A DNA stretch of 64,000 nt, taken from Hungatella sp. Its GTDB lineage: Bacteria > Bacillota > Clostridia > Lachnospirales > Lachnospiraceae. The notes beneath the pieces were generated by a model. That model was given only the letters and a program-made list of their open reading frames with translations. It searched no databases and was not told the DNA's origin. Made by a program: the position numbers and the translations under genes. The first letter of the stretch is position 1; every line of letters starts with the position of its first letter. Location of the stretch: assembly GCA_009712635.1 (NCBI GenBank), contig WASS01000012.1, forward strand, positions 1 through 64,000, written 5' to 3'. Of this stretch, positions 24,206-33,413 are shown piece by piece.

Positions 24206-26182
24206 TTAGCAGATCTCCGCTCCTGATGGCATTGCCTTTTCCGGAACCATAAGAGATAAATTGCCCTGTGCATCTTCCGCACATAAAAGCATGCCTTCGG
24301 ATAAAACGCCAGCCAACTTCGCTGGTTTTAAGTTTACCACAACCATAACCTTTTTACCAACCATTTCTTCTGGTGAGTAATGGGCCTTAATACCGCTGAC
24401 AATCTGTTTAACCTGGCTTCCTATTTTAACCTGGGAACATAAAAGTTTTTTGGATTTCGCTACTGCTTCGCAGGCAATGATCTCACCCACCTGGAACTGC
24501 AGCTTTGCAAAATCCTCATATTCGATTTCTGCTTTTGCCTCTATATCAATTCCATCATCTTCCTGTGATTCTTTCTCCTCTGTAGCACCTTCTGCAGCTG
24601 TATGCATAGCTTCCACTTTCTCCATCACTTCCTTCATATCCATACGGGCAAATAAAATCTCAGGTTTGTCGGTCACTTTATTGCCAGATGGATATAAACC
24701 GAATTCATTCATCTGGGGCAGCTCTCTTTTTGTTGTATTAAGCTGAGAAAGAATTTTAGCAGAAGTCTCCGGCATAAAAGAAGCCAAAAGAGATGCTCCG
24801 ATGGTAATAGCTTCTGTCAGGTTATAAAGAACTGTCTCCAGACGGGCTTTTGAAGCTTCATCCTTTGCAAGAGTCCATGGTGCTGTTTCATCAATATATT
24901 TATTGCTTCTTCTGAAGATATTAAAAATAGAAGTAATTGCATCTGCGACGCGGAGTTTTTCCATCTTCTCGCTGACCTTTTTCACCTCTTCAAGCACAAC
25001 TGCTTTTAAATCCTCATCAAACTCATCTGTGATACCGCCATCTCTTACCACACCGTCGAAATACTTATTGGACATGGAAATGGTACGGTTTACAAGGTTG
25101 CCCAGAATATTTGCAAGATCAGAATTCATGCGCTCTACCATCAGCTCCCAGGAAATGATTCCATCATTATCAAAAGGCATTTCATGAAGAACGAAATAAC
25201 GAACGGCATCCACTCCGAAGAAATCTACCAGCGTATCTGCATAAAGAACGTTACCCTTTGATTTACTCATCTTTCCGTCTCCCTGTAACAGCCATGGATG
25301 ACCAAATACCTGTTTTGGAAGGGGTACATTCAGTGCCATTAAGAAAATTGGCCAGTAAATAGTATGGAAGCGGATAATATCCTTACCAATCAGATGAAGA
25401 TCTGCAGGCCAGAGCTTTGAAAACTGTTCACTGTTTTTTCCATCGCAGTCATATCCAATTCCAGTAATATAATTTGTCAATGCATCCAGCCATACATAAG
25501 TAACATGTCTTGGATCAAATGTGACTGGAATTCCCCATGTAAATGTGGTTCTGGACACGCATAAATCCTGAAGTCCCGGAAGAAGGAAGTTGTTCATCAT
25601 CTCGTTCTTTCTTGATACGGGCTGAATAAAATCAGGATTTTCATTAATGTGCTGGATCAATCGATCTGCATATTTGCTCATACGGAAGAAATAAGCCTCT
25701 TCCTTTGCCGGTTTTACTTCACGTCCGCAATCCGGACATTTTCCGTCTACAAGCTGGGATTCAGTAAAGAAAGATTCACATGGAGTGCAATATAAACCTT
25801 CATAATATCCCTTATAGATATCACCCTGATCGTAGAGTTTTTTGAAAATTTTCTGAACCTGTGCTTCATGATCCGGATCAGTAGTACGAATAAACTTGTC
25901 ATAGGAGGTATTCATCAGATCCCAGATAGTTTTAATCTGACCAGCCGCCTGATCTACGAATTCCTTTGGAGTTATGCCTGCTGCCGCAGCTTTTTCCTCA
26001 ATCTTTTGTCCGTGTTCATCCGTTCCTGTCTGGAAAAACACATCGTATCCTTCTTCTCTTTTAAACCTTGCTATGGCATCAGCTAAAACAGCCTCATAGG
26101 TGTTGCCAATGTGAGGCTTACCGGATGCGTATGCAATGGCTGTGGTGATATAATATGGCTTTTTGTTTGAATCTTTACACAT
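24206..26182 (-). CDS. metG: Methionyl-tRNA synthetase
   Basis: A 658-residue class I aminoacyl-tRNA synthetase with the C-terminal tRNA-binding extension. HIGN stands for the HIGH motif (24-27). Four zinc cysteines occur in CTPCES and CPDCGRE (about 130-150). KMSKS lies near residue 303. The C-terminal EMAP/Trbp111 domain reads FQVGEIIACEAV, then VKIGSQVKQIVSG. It is controlled by a methionine T-box upstream. Confidence 0.97.
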   Translation of the reverse strand: MCKDSNKKPYYITTAIAYASGKPHIGNTYEAVLADAIARFKREEGYDVFFQTGTDEHGQKIEEKAAAAGITPKEFVDQAAGQIKTIWDLMNTSYDKFIRTTDPDHEAQVQKIFKKLYDQGDIYKGYYEGLYCTPCESFFTESQLVDGKCPDCGREVKPAKEEAYFFRMSKYADRLIQHINENPDFIQPVSRKNEMMNNFLLPGLQDLCVSRTTFTWGIPVTFDPRHVTYVWLDALTNYITGIGYDCDGKNSEQFSKLWPADLHLIGKDIIRFHTIYWPIFLMALNVPLPKQVFGHPWLLQGDGKMSKSKGNVLYADTLVDFFGVDAVRYFVLHEMPFDNDGIISWELMVERMNSDLANILGNLVNRTISMSNKYFDGVVRDGGITDEFDEDLKAVVLEEVKKVSEKMEKLRVADAITSIFNIFRRSNKYIDETAPWTLAKDEASKARLETVLYNLTEAITIGASLLASFMPETSAKILSQLNTTKRELPQMNEFGLYPSGNKVTDKPEILFARMDMKEVMEKVEAMHTAAEGATEEKESQEDDGIDIEAKAEIEYEDFAKLQFQVGEIIACEAVAKSKKLLCSQVKIGSQVKQIVSGIKAHYSPEEMVGKKVMVVVNLKPAKLAGVLSEGMLLCAEDAQGNLSLMVPEKAMPSGAEIC

Positions 26183-26235
26183 AATCTTTTCCTCCAGAAA
26201 TATAATGAGATGCAGGGTGAATCATTTCCCAACAA

Positions 26236-26577
26236 AGAAAAACCCGTCTTAAAAAATCCACATAGGAAATTTAAAGACGGGGCACTATCCCGTGATACCA
26301 CTTTAATTTATCCATGCCTTACGACACAGACCTCACCGGCTGCGTTCTAATCAAAAGCTTTCCAGAATGGCGCTTTTGGTATATAATAACAGTCTGACAC
26401 GATAACGGGTGTGACCGTCGAAATTTAAAGGCTTATTAAGCCAATTCAACTTCGCTGCTCCAAGGCCATGTTGGGAAATACGCTCAGGCTTCCTTTTCAG
26501 CTACCGGAATTCTCTGTACATGAGGCGGGTTTCTTACTCTTCTTTTCTCAGCATTCTCAAATGAATCAATTGTCAGT
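26236..26577 (-). promoter_or_regulatory. T-box riboswitch (methionine), metG leader
   Basis: The minus-strand leader has the T-box sequence AAAGTGGTATCACGGG (26289-26304) just before a terminator. That terminator pairs CCCGTCTTT with AAGACGGG and ends in TTTTTC (26236-26281). Stem I features include AGAGTAAG, CAGAGAA and GGTAGCTGAAAAGG. The probable specifier codon is ATG in AACATGGCC (26467-26469), matching methionine. Uncharged tRNA-Met would stabilise the antiterminator. Confidence 0.93.
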
Positions 26578-26583
26578 AACCCT

Positions 26584-26612
26584 AGTGTAATAGTTTCATT
26601 CCCGTTTGTCAA
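26584..26612 (-). promoter_or_regulatory. Promoter of metG T-box leader
   Basis: The minus strand has a perfect TTGACA (26607-26612), a 17-base spacer and TACACT (26584-26589). The start is expected near 26577. Confidence 0.8.
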
Positions 26613-26700
26613 GCAGGTAAGTTTCAGGATCTGACCTTTTGTCATTACTTTTTTCTTATAAACATATAAATAATATTAGTGAATTGTGGAGGATCTTAAT

Positions 26701-28518
26701 ATGAAAAACATGATTATCAGGCAGGGACGCCGTATCCTTTCCATTGTCTTGGCGGCCTCTCTGTTTTGCGCCTGTACACCACCTCCAAGACAGACGGGAA
26801 CGCCTTCCGATGCCCAATACCAAAAATACCATGCCCAGGATATATCCATGCAAAAAGCATTCGATCAGTTTACTGCAGATTTATTCCGCGATGAAATCAG
26901 CGATTCCGGCATCAGTTTTCATTTCAGTATTGCTGATCCTGCTTCCAGAGGAATTAATACGGTTCCTTTGACTCTTGGAGATTTCTCTCTGGATAAGATG
27001 AAGCAGGGTACAAAGGACCTTCAGGAGGTAAAGAAAAAGCTGGAAACCTTTAACCCCCGGAAGCTGACTGCCGACCAGAGGCTTACATATCAGATTCTGT
27101 ATTCCTACATTGATACCGAATTAAGTTCTGATGGAATGGAACTCTACGCCCAGCCGCTGACCACCACCATAGGAATTCAGGCTCAGCTTCCTGTACTCTT
27201 TGCCGAGTATACGTTTAACAATAAAGCGGATGTAGACCATTATCTATCATTGCTGTCATCCATTGACGAGTATTACGGGCAGATATTGGAATTCGAAAAG
27301 AAGAAATCAGAGGCAGGACTTTTTATGTCAGATGCCGCAGCTGACCATGTTTTAAAATCCTGTGAAGCTTATTTAATACAGCCGGATCACAGCTTCCTTG
27401 CAGAAACGTTCAATACCAGAATTGATTCCCTGACAGACTTAACCGATGAGGAGAAAGCAGAATATAAGAAACAGAATATTAAAGTTCTGGAAGAACATTT
27501 TGTTCCAGCCTATAAAAATTTAATAAGCGGTATTACAGCTCTAATGGGAACAGGAACCAATGACAAAGGTCTTTCCTGGTATCCCGACGGAAAGAAATAC
27601 TTTGAATATCTGGTAAACTCCAATACCGGTACCTCCTATGATTCCGTCAAAAGCCTGAAAAAAGCCATTGAAAAACAGATGAATAGTGATATCAGGGCGT
27701 TGGGCCAGATTACCAAAGATCATCCTGAAGTAATTGACTCTCTGGACCATTACTCCTTTAAGTACACAAAGCCGGAAGAAATCCTGGAATCTTTAAAATC
27801 TCAGATTACTACAGATTTTCCAGAGCTTCCACCATGTAACTACACAGTTAAGTATGTGCCAAGCGCTTTGGAATCCTCTTTAAGCCCGGCATTTTATCTG
27901 GTCCCCCCTTTGGATCAGTACCAGAATAATGTTATTTACATCAACAACAACCCGCGTTTTCAAAATGATGACCTTTATACTACCCTGGCTCATGAAGGCT
28001 ATCCAGGACATTTATATCAGAACGTATACTTCCTAAGCAAAAAACCAAATGATTTAAGGAGCATCCTTTCATTTTCAAGCTATTCCGAAGGATGGGCTAC
28101 CTATGTAGAATATTATTCCTATACATTAGATAACGGTCTGGATCCAGAACTTGGCAAACTTCTGGCACATAATACAGCCATTACGCTGGGAATTTACGCT
28201 TACCTTGATATCTGTATCAATTATGAAGGCTGGGATAAGGAAGCTACCGCTAAATATCTTGGTACCTTTTATAACGTGGAAAATACAGACATCGCAGACT
28301 CCATCTACAACAGCCTGGTAGAAAATCCAACCAATTATATGGAGTATTACGTAGGCTATCTGGAAATCATGGAAATGCGAAACACGGCGGAGAGAGTCTT
28401 AAAGGATAAATTTAACTTAAAAGACTTTCATACTTTCTTACTTGATGTGGGGCCAGCTCCATTTTCAGTAATTCAGCCTGCATTCCGCAACTGGCTGGCT
28501 AAACAGCTTAGAAGTTGA
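26701..28518 (+). CDS. DUF885 family lipoprotein, putative metallopeptidase
   Basis: A 605-residue secreted lipoprotein. The signal peptide ends with a lipobox-like LFCAC near residue 21, followed by a Pro/Thr linker. The DUF885 fold is marked by LAHEGYPGHLYQN near residue 435 and SYSEGWATYVEYYS near residue 462. The HExxxxH-type His/Glu cluster resembles a zinc peptidase site. The substrate is unknown. The ATG at 26701 has GGAGG eight bases upstream and begins the signal peptide; an earlier in-frame ATG overlaps the ribosome site. Confidence 0.85.
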   Translation: MKNMIIRQGRRILSIVLAASLFCACTPPPRQTGTPSDAQYQKYHAQDISMQKAFDQFTADLFRDEISDSGISFHFSIADPASRGINTVPLTLGDFSLDKMKQGTKDLQEVKKKLETFNPRKLTADQRLTYQILYSYIDTELSSDGMELYAQPLTTTIGIQAQLPVLFAEYTFNNKADVDHYLSLLSSIDEYYGQILEFEKKKSEAGLFMSDAAADHVLKSCEAYLIQPDHSFLAETFNTRIDSLTDLTDEEKAEYKKQNIKVLEEHFVPAYKNLISGITALMGTGTNDKGLSWYPDGKKYFEYLVNSNTGTSYDSVKSLKKAIEKQMNSDIRALGQITKDHPEVIDSLDHYSFKYTKPEEILESLKSQITTDFPELPPCNYTVKYVPSALESSLSPAFYLVPPLDQYQNNVIYINNNPRFQNDDLYTTLAHEGYPGHLYQNVYFLSKKPNDLRSILSFSSYSEGWATYVEYYSYTLDNGLDPELGKLLAHNTAITLGIYAYLDICINYEGWDKEATAKYLGTFYNVENTDIADSIYNSLVENPTNYMEYYVGYLEIMEMRNTAERVLKDKFNLKDFHTFLLDVGPAPFSVIQPAFRNWLAKQLRS

Positions 28519-28527
28519 TATTAAATA

Positions 28528-28572
28528 AAACAGGCAAAAGCCTATGATCCATTGGCTTTTGCCTGTTTTTTA
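28528..28572. terminator. Bidirectional terminator between DUF885 and GerMN genes
   Basis: AACAGGCAAAAGCC and GGCTTTTGCCTGTT form a 14-bp stem with T runs on the plus side and an A-rich mirror on the minus side. It separates two convergent lipoprotein genes and overlaps the last bases of the minus-strand gene. Confidence 0.85.
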
Positions 28573-29106
28573 TTTTATTTCCTTATAATTCTTTACATAT
28601 TCCAGATAATCATTATCGCCCAGTTTGATGGATTTGCTGGTATAATTTTTGCCGTTCACCAGAAGTTTTAATTTATCCAGTTCAAAGTTCTCTACAAAGG
28701 TGTTGCCAATGGCTGTAAGGGTAAGTCTGTCATCACCAGAACCGCTTTGTGGAACTGCAGATAAATCCAACGTACCAATTCCATCAGCAGAATCATACTT
28801 CAGAACCTTTGTACCATCCTCTAATACGCCGTATTCTATGAGTTTGCTTACGATTGCATCCGCAGTCAGCTTGTCCACTGCATCCATCGCCTGATTTAAA
28901 CCAGTCTTATTTTCATTCTTACTATATACAGAAATAATCTCCATGGGTTCTGCATTAGGGTCGGGAACTTTATCACTGGCGCCTCCTGTTGATGCCATTA
29001 CCTGTGGATCAGGTGCTGTTGTCTCCATCTTTGGCTGGGTTGGTGTACAGGCAGCCAGGGATACCATCAGCATAGCGCTCACTAAATATAAAATAATTTT
29101 TTTCAT
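28570..29106 (-). CDS. GerMN-domain lipoprotein
   Basis: A 178-residue secreted lipoprotein. The signal peptide ends in the lipobox LAAC near residue 20. A short linker follows. The C-terminal 120 residues fit the GerMN fold of GerM (KLIEYGVLEDGTKVL, then LSAVPQSG and LTAIGNTFVENFELDKLKLLVNG). GerM-type proteins act in sporulation and germination; other GerMN proteins are general cell-envelope lipoproteins, so a sporulation role is inference. Confidence 0.75.
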   Translation of the reverse strand: MKKIILYLVSAMLMVSLAACTPTQPKMETTAPDPQVMASTGGASDKVPDPNAEPMEIISVYSKNENKTGLNQAMDAVDKLTADAIVSKLIEYGVLEDGTKVLKYDSADGIGTLDLSAVPQSGSGDDRLTLTAIGNTFVENFELDKLKLLVNGKNYTSKSIKLGDNDYLEYVKNYKEIK

Positions 29107-29133
29107 AAATGCGTATTGCCTCCTTTAATTCTG

Positions 29134-29568
29134 TTAAAGACTCCGAAACCACTTATTCAGTTTGGTCAGAACTTTGATTAAAACTTCTACCTCATTCTCG
29201 CTTAGCCCTTCTATCATTCCGGCTATCATCTCCCGATGAAATGTAGCATGATGTTCATAGGCCAGTTTTCCTTTATCTGAAAGAGAAATATAAACAACGC
29301 GCCGGTCTTCTTCTCCCCTTTGGCGGGTAACATAACCTTTTTTAACAAGACTGTTCATGGCTATGGTCAATGTCCCCACTGTGACAGACAATTCTCTGGC
29401 TATTGCGGACATATTCTTAGGTTCTCCGACTCCGATCGCCTCAATCACATGCATATCATTATTGGTGATATTATTAAATTCCTGTGTAATGATAGCCTGC
29501 TGTTCGATATCCATTACGTCTCGAAACAGCCTTACCAGTACTTCGTTAAGAGTTCCGTAAGTATCCAC
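29134..29568 (-). CDS. MarR family transcriptional regulator
   Basis: A 144-residue winged-helix regulator. The recognition region reads MSAIARELSVTVGTLTIAMNSLVKKGYVTRQ, and the wing is GEEDRRVVYISLSDKG. The GTG at 29568 is chosen because AAGGGG stands six bases before it; an upstream in-frame TTG overlaps that site. A promoter overlapped by a symmetric sequence upstream suggests self-repression. The nearby target gene is not obvious. Confidence 0.9.
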   Translation of the reverse strand: MDTYGTLNEVLVRLFRDVMDIEQQAIITQEFNNITNNDMHVIEAIGVGEPKNMSAIARELSVTVGTLTIAMNSLVKKGYVTRQRGEEDRRVVYISLSDKGKLAYEHHATFHREMIAGMIEGLSENEVEVLIKVLTKLNKWFRSL

Positions 29569-29606
29569 GTTTATCCCCTTCAAATCTATATGACAATAAA
29601 AGCTTC

Positions 29607-29641
29607 TTCGTAATTATACATGATTATGTATACGAAGACAA
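29607..29641 (-). promoter_or_regulatory. Promoter and candidate operator of the MarR gene
   Basis: The minus strand has TTGTCT (29636-29641), a 17-base spacer and TATAAT (29613-29618). The whole region is an imperfect dyad: outer arms TTCGTA/TACGAA and inner arms ATACAT/ATGTAT separated by four bases. MarR dimers bind such dyads, and here binding would cover the -10. Confidence 0.65.
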
Positions 29642-29689
29642 CCACCTGAATTCTTATGAAATTCTTAAATCAAAATGATTAATTTCCTT

Positions 29690-30229
29690 TTATACCAAAA
29701 ACCGGCTTAAAAATACACTGGCTGCGATACCAGCAACAGTTGCTGTTAAGGCTCCCCCAAGAGTGTATCTGGTTTTTCTGATTTTAACAGTACCAAAATA
29801 TACACTAAGGCAGTAAAATAATGTCTCAGTACAACTCATCAGAACAGAAGTCATAAATCCAATATAAGAATCTGTACCATATTTTTTAAAGATATCCAAA
29901 ACAAGCCCGATGGCCGCCGAATTAGAGACCAGCCGAACTAAAATAACCGGCACAACCGGTGCCGGAAGAAATAAATAAGATGCGGGTTTTGTAAGCAGCT
30001 TTGCCAGAAAGTCCAAAAACCCGGATGCCCTAAGTACTCCTACCGCTGTCATCAGACCAATTAGTGTAGGCATAATGCCTGCAACCGTTTTCATACCATC
30101 TTTTGCGCCGTTTAAAAAATCATCAAATACCGGGCGCTTTGATAAAACACCAAATCCAACAATGTAAAAAATGATCAGCGGAACCGCAGCCTCAGAGAGA
30201 AATAATAAAAATCCCATAGTTTTACTCAC
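29690..30229 (-). CDS. spmB: Spore maturation protein SpmB-like (nucleoside recognition domain)
   Basis: A 179-residue membrane protein with about five hydrophobic segments and the Gate/nucleoside-recognition pattern. It reads GAKDGMKTVAGIMPTLIGLMTAVGVLR, then LVSNSAAIGLVLDIFKKYGTDSYIG and SCTETLFYCLSVYFG. In Bacillus it acts with SpmA in spore core dehydration. No spmA lies beside it here. The start is a GTG at 30229 with weak ribosome site; an ATG at 30217 is the alternative. Confidence 0.88.
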   Translation of the reverse strand: MSKTMGFLLFLSEAAVPLIIFYIVGFGVLSKRPVFDDFLNGAKDGMKTVAGIMPTLIGLMTAVGVLRASGFLDFLAKLLTKPASYLFLPAPVVPVILVRLVSNSAAIGLVLDIFKKYGTDSYIGFMTSVLMSCTETLFYCLSVYFGTVKIRKTRYTLGGALTATVAGIAASVFLSRFLV

Positions 30230-30282
30230 TATCCGTTAATTATTATAATCTATTCCGGCTGTTTCCTTTTCATTCTTTCCAT

Positions 30283-30582
30283 TTACTTCAAAATTCTTCT
30301 CTCAAAAATAAAGACAATCTTTTGAAAGAAATGAATGACGAAATTACAGTAATGCAGTACTTTCAGCTGCTTTCTGACAATCGTCTTGGATCCCCTTTTA
30401 TTAAACTCTGCCATAATCTTTTGAAATTCATCTGGCGGAGGCGCAGGCACAGACGGTGTTAATTCCGGGTGTTTCTGCATATAATCAAGCAAACGGGCTT
30501 CCAGTTTCTCTCTTGAATTATGATTTGTATGAAACAAATAAAAGATGGAACACTTATTGATGGAATCTTTCTTCTGCTCCAC
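30283..30582 (-). CDS. Hypothetical 99-residue protein
   Basis: A small basic protein of no recognised family. It has a helical N-terminal part, a proline-rich stretch (SVPAPPPDEF near residue 47), and a hydrophobic/aromatic C-terminal segment (FVIHFFQKIVFIF) that could associate with the membrane. The GTG start has AGAGG seven bases upstream, which supports translation. It lies divergently beside murG. It may be a remnant of a longer protein. Confidence 0.45.
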   Translation of the reverse strand: MEQKKDSINKCSIFYLFHTNHNSREKLEARLLDYMQKHPELTPSVPAPPPDEFQKIMAEFNKRGSKTIVRKQLKVLHYCNFVIHFFQKIVFIFERRILK

Positions 30583-30633
30583 GTTTATACCTCTTTATGA
30601 TTGGTTATCCTTTGGTTCTCATACGCTTTGGGG

Positions 30634-30664
30634 TTGACTTTTTACCGCTAACGTTTACTATAAT
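30634..30664 (+). promoter_or_regulatory. Putative promoter of the murG-like gene
   Basis: TTGACT (30634-30639) and TATAAT (30659-30664) are separated by 19 bases, longer than ideal. They lie about 30 bases before the start codon. Confidence 0.45.
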
Positions 30665-30694
30665 AGTATATCGAATTTGGGAGGCAGCTTTTCT

Positions 30695-31765
30695 ATGAAA
30701 AAAATAATATTAACTGGCGGCGGTACTGCCGGTCATGTTACCCCGAACCTGGCTTTAATTCCTTCACTAAAAGAAAAAAACTATGAGATTCGTTACATCG
30801 GTTCCTATCAGGGAATTGAACGAAAATTGATCGAGAATGCCAAGATCCCATATAGCGGTATCTCAACTGGTAAATTCCGAAGATATTTTGATATCAAAAA
30901 CTTTACGGATCCTTTCCGTGTAATAAAGGGATTTGGAGAAGCCCTTAAACTGATTAAAAGCTACAAACCTGATGTAGTATTTTCCAAAGGCGGCTTTGTT
31001 GCCGTTCCAGTCGTGTTAGCTGCAAAGCATTTAAAAATACCGGTAATCATACATGAATCGGACATGACTCCCGGCCTTGCCAACCGGATCTGCATTCCGG
31101 CTGCTACCCGTGTCTGCTGTAATTTTCCGGAAACACTCAGCTATCTCCCGAAAAATAAGGCTATACTAACCGGTTCCCCTATTCGGAAAGAACTCTTAGA
31201 GGGCGACCGGATGACTGGATTAAAGTATGCCAGGCTAAACGGCAATAAGCCTGTTATACTGATCATCGGAGGCAGCCTTGGTTCTGTAACCGTTAACAAC
31301 GCCATAAGGGGCATCCTTCCAAAACTATTAAACAATTACCAGATCATACATATCTGCGGAAAGGGCAATCTGGATGAAAGCCTTGCAGGTGTCCATGGAT
31401 ATGTACAGTACGAATATGTAGATGCCCCTTTGAAACATCTTTTTGCTGCTGCTGACTTAATGATTTCCAGAGCTGGTGCCAACGCAATCTGTGAGATACT
31501 GGCACTGAGAAAACTTAATATTCTGATTCCCCTTTCCGCTGCTGCCAGCAGAGGTGATCAGATACTAAATGCCAGATCTTTTTCAAAACAGGGATTCAGT
31601 TATCTTCTGGAAGAAGAAAGCTTAAATGGAGACACCTTACTGCAGGCCATTACAGATACCTTTGCTAACCGTCAGACCTATCTTTCAAAAATGGAAAGCA
31701 GCGAACTTCATGATGCCGTTAATACAATTATAGAAATGATAGAGAATCTGGTTTCCAAAAATTAA
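30695..31765 (+). CDS. murG: MurG-type UDP-GlcNAc transferase
   Basis: A 356-residue peripheral membrane glycosyltransferase that adds GlcNAc to lipid I to make lipid II for peptidoglycan. Motifs are TGGGTAGHVTPNLALIP (residues 5-21), GIERKLIENAKIPY, FSKGGFVAVPVVLAA and the C-terminal SRAGANAICEILAL. The ATG at 30695 has GGGAGG ten bases before it. It stands outside any mur/dcw cluster, so it may be a second copy or a relocated one. Its stop overlaps the convergent sigma-factor gene by four bases. Confidence 0.9.
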   Translation: MKKIILTGGGTAGHVTPNLALIPSLKEKNYEIRYIGSYQGIERKLIENAKIPYSGISTGKFRRYFDIKNFTDPFRVIKGFGEALKLIKSYKPDVVFSKGGFVAVPVVLAAKHLKIPVIIHESDMTPGLANRICIPAATRVCCNFPETLSYLPKNKAILTGSPIRKELLEGDRMTGLKYARLNGNKPVILIIGGSLGSVTVNNAIRGILPKLLNNYQIIHICGKGNLDESLAGVHGYVQYEYVDAPLKHLFAAADLMISRAGANAICEILALRKLNILIPLSAAASRGDQILNARSFSKQGFSYLLEEESLNGDTLLQAITDTFANRQTYLSKMESSELHDAVNTIIEMIENLVSKN

Positions 31766-32307
31766 TCAGTATTATAATTTGGACCGAGTATATTCTTTAA
31801 GCAGACTCTTGTCCGATAGATCCGGGAACGGCAGACCGTTCCCGGTATTTCAAGCTTCTCACAAATCTCCGGAATCGTCAGCTGTTCCAGAAAATATAGT
31901 ACAGCCATCTCCTTCCACTCATCTCTCATATTGGAAATCTCACTGGTGATTTTTAAAACAGACTCTTCCCCAAGAACTACCTCAAGAGGATCCGTTACCA
32001 CATACCTTGCGAGCATCGCCATCTCGTTGGATGCATCTTCCTCATCAAGACTTACTTTCTCATAATGACCATTTTTGCGAAGAGAGTCTATGCATTTGCG
32101 TTTTAATATTTTGATCAACATGCTTTTTTTCCGCGTGTCTGACCAGGTTAATGAATAATTCTCAAAATAAGAAATAAATGTCTCCTGTACCACATCATCA
32201 AGTTCCAGATCCGGTACATTCAGTGTTTTAGCTATTCGTCGCAACAGCCCCTGATATTTACCATATATGGACTGAAGCAGCAGATTTTCATCTTCATGTA
32301 TGCTCAT
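31762..32307 (-). CDS. Sigma-70 family (ECF-like) RNA polymerase sigma factor
   Basis: A 181-residue sigma factor with only regions 2 and 4. Region 2 reads LELDDVVQETFISYFENYSLTW, and region 4 reads LTIPEICEKLEIPGTVCRSRIYRTR, a helix-turn-helix. No anti-sigma gene is adjacent. It lies 17 bases after the HIT gene and probably shares its transcript with the rhomboid protease gene. Target promoters are unknown. Confidence 0.88.
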   Translation of the reverse strand: MSIHEDENLLLQSIYGKYQGLLRRIAKTLNVPDLELDDVVQETFISYFENYSLTWSDTRKKSMLIKILKRKCIDSLRKNGHYEKVSLDEEDASNEMAMLARYVVTDPLEVVLGEESVLKITSEISNMRDEWKEMAVLYFLEQLTIPEICEKLEIPGTVCRSRIYRTRVCLKNILGPNYNTD

Positions 32308-32324
32308 ATCATATGCCCCTCTGA

Positions 32325-32741
32325 TTACAGGGCGCTCCTGATGGCGGCTCCTGTCTGTGCTAGTTCTTCCGGACTTACCTTACCCGGCATCCAAGAAACC
32401 ATAACAGGACCTTCCTCGTAACGGGGAATCAAATGCACGTGAAAATGAAAAACCGTCTGGCCCGCCTCTTTTCCATTATTCTGCACTACATTGAACCCGG
32501 AGCATCCCAGCGCCTTTTTCATGGCGACTCCTATTTTTGCTGCCAATGGAAGGACCTTTGCTGCCGTTTCTTCATCCAGATCACAGATATCTCTGTAATG
32601 CTGCTTGGGAAGAATCAGGGCATGCCCTTTGGAAGCTGGTCCTAAATCCAAAATTACACGAAACATGTCATCCTCATAAATTGTCTCTGAGGGAATACCC
32701 CCATTTGCAATTTTACAGAAAATGCAGTCATCTTCTCTCAC
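32325..32741 (-). CDS. HIT family protein (HinT-like)
   Basis: A 138-residue histidine-triad hydrolase. DCIFCKIANGGIPSETIYED begins the protein and HFHVHLIPRY is the triad; both match HinT purine nucleoside phosphoramidases. The start is the GTG at 32741, with AAGGAGGTGA seven bases before it; upstream in-frame codons are not family-like. It lies between the rhomboid and sigma-factor genes. Confidence 0.95.
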   Translation of the reverse strand: MREDDCIFCKIANGGIPSETIYEDDMFRVILDLGPASKGHALILPKQHYRDICDLDEETAAKVLPLAAKIGVAMKKALGCSGFNVVQNNGKEAGQTVFHFHVHLIPRYEEGPVMVSWMPGKVSPEELAQTGAAIRSAL

Positions 32742-32773
32742 ACACTCACCTCCTTCCAGCATTTTTTCCAAAT

Positions 32774-33382
32774 TTACCGGCTGCGACCGTTCCTGGGTCT
32801 GCGATATAAAACCACTCCCATTATAATACCTATTATAAGACCTGCAATATGGGCAGCGTTATCAACACCTGTGCTGGTAAAGCCAAAATACAGAGAGCAT
32901 AAAATTACCACTACCAATTGGCGGGTGCTTAGGTCCTCCAATTGCCCACGATTAACTGCCACTGCATATAAAAGACCGCCGATCACTCCGAAAATGGCAC
33001 CGGAAGCGCCAGCGGAAACCACATTTCTATATCCGGACAGATTTATAATCATGGAAGCAACATTTGCTCCCACACCACAAATCAAATAGAAAAGCAGGTA
33101 TTTAATATGACCCAGTGCACGTTCCAGATTATCTCCCAGAATGAACAGAATCAGCATGTTGTTCATAATATGATTTATTCCAAAATGCATGAACGTGGAA
33201 GTAATTAACCTGTAATACTCCCCTCTTTCAATAACCAGCGGCGCATACATAGCCCCATGGGAAACCATAAACTGGGTATCCTCGGTAGATCCATTCATCT
33301 CCAGGTATAGAAAATAAATGACATTCACCGCAATGAGACCAATATTGACAAAGGCCTTCTTGCGCCTGCTAAATTCATCCAT
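32774..33382 (-). CDS. Rhomboid family intramembrane serine protease
   Basis: A 202-residue protease with about six membrane segments. The catalytic serine is in GASGAIFG near residue 128 and the histidine in NAAHIAGLIIGI near residue 180. INHIMNNMLILFILGDNLE carries the conserved histidine and asparagines of helix 2. It cleaves membrane-embedded substrates, which are unknown here. It is the first gene of a likely operon with the HIT and sigma-factor genes. Confidence 0.93.
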   Translation of the reverse strand: MDEFSRRKKAFVNIGLIAVNVIYFLYLEMNGSTEDTQFMVSHGAMYAPLVIERGEYYRLITSTFMHFGINHIMNNMLILFILGDNLERALGHIKYLLFYLICGVGANVASMIINLSGYRNVVSAGASGAIFGVIGGLLYAVAVNRGQLEDLSTRQLVVVILCSLYFGFTSTGVDNAAHIAGLIIGIIMGVVLYRRPRNGRSR

Positions 33383-33413
33383 TGAAGCGCTCCTTCTGAA
33401 CTATAATATGCTT

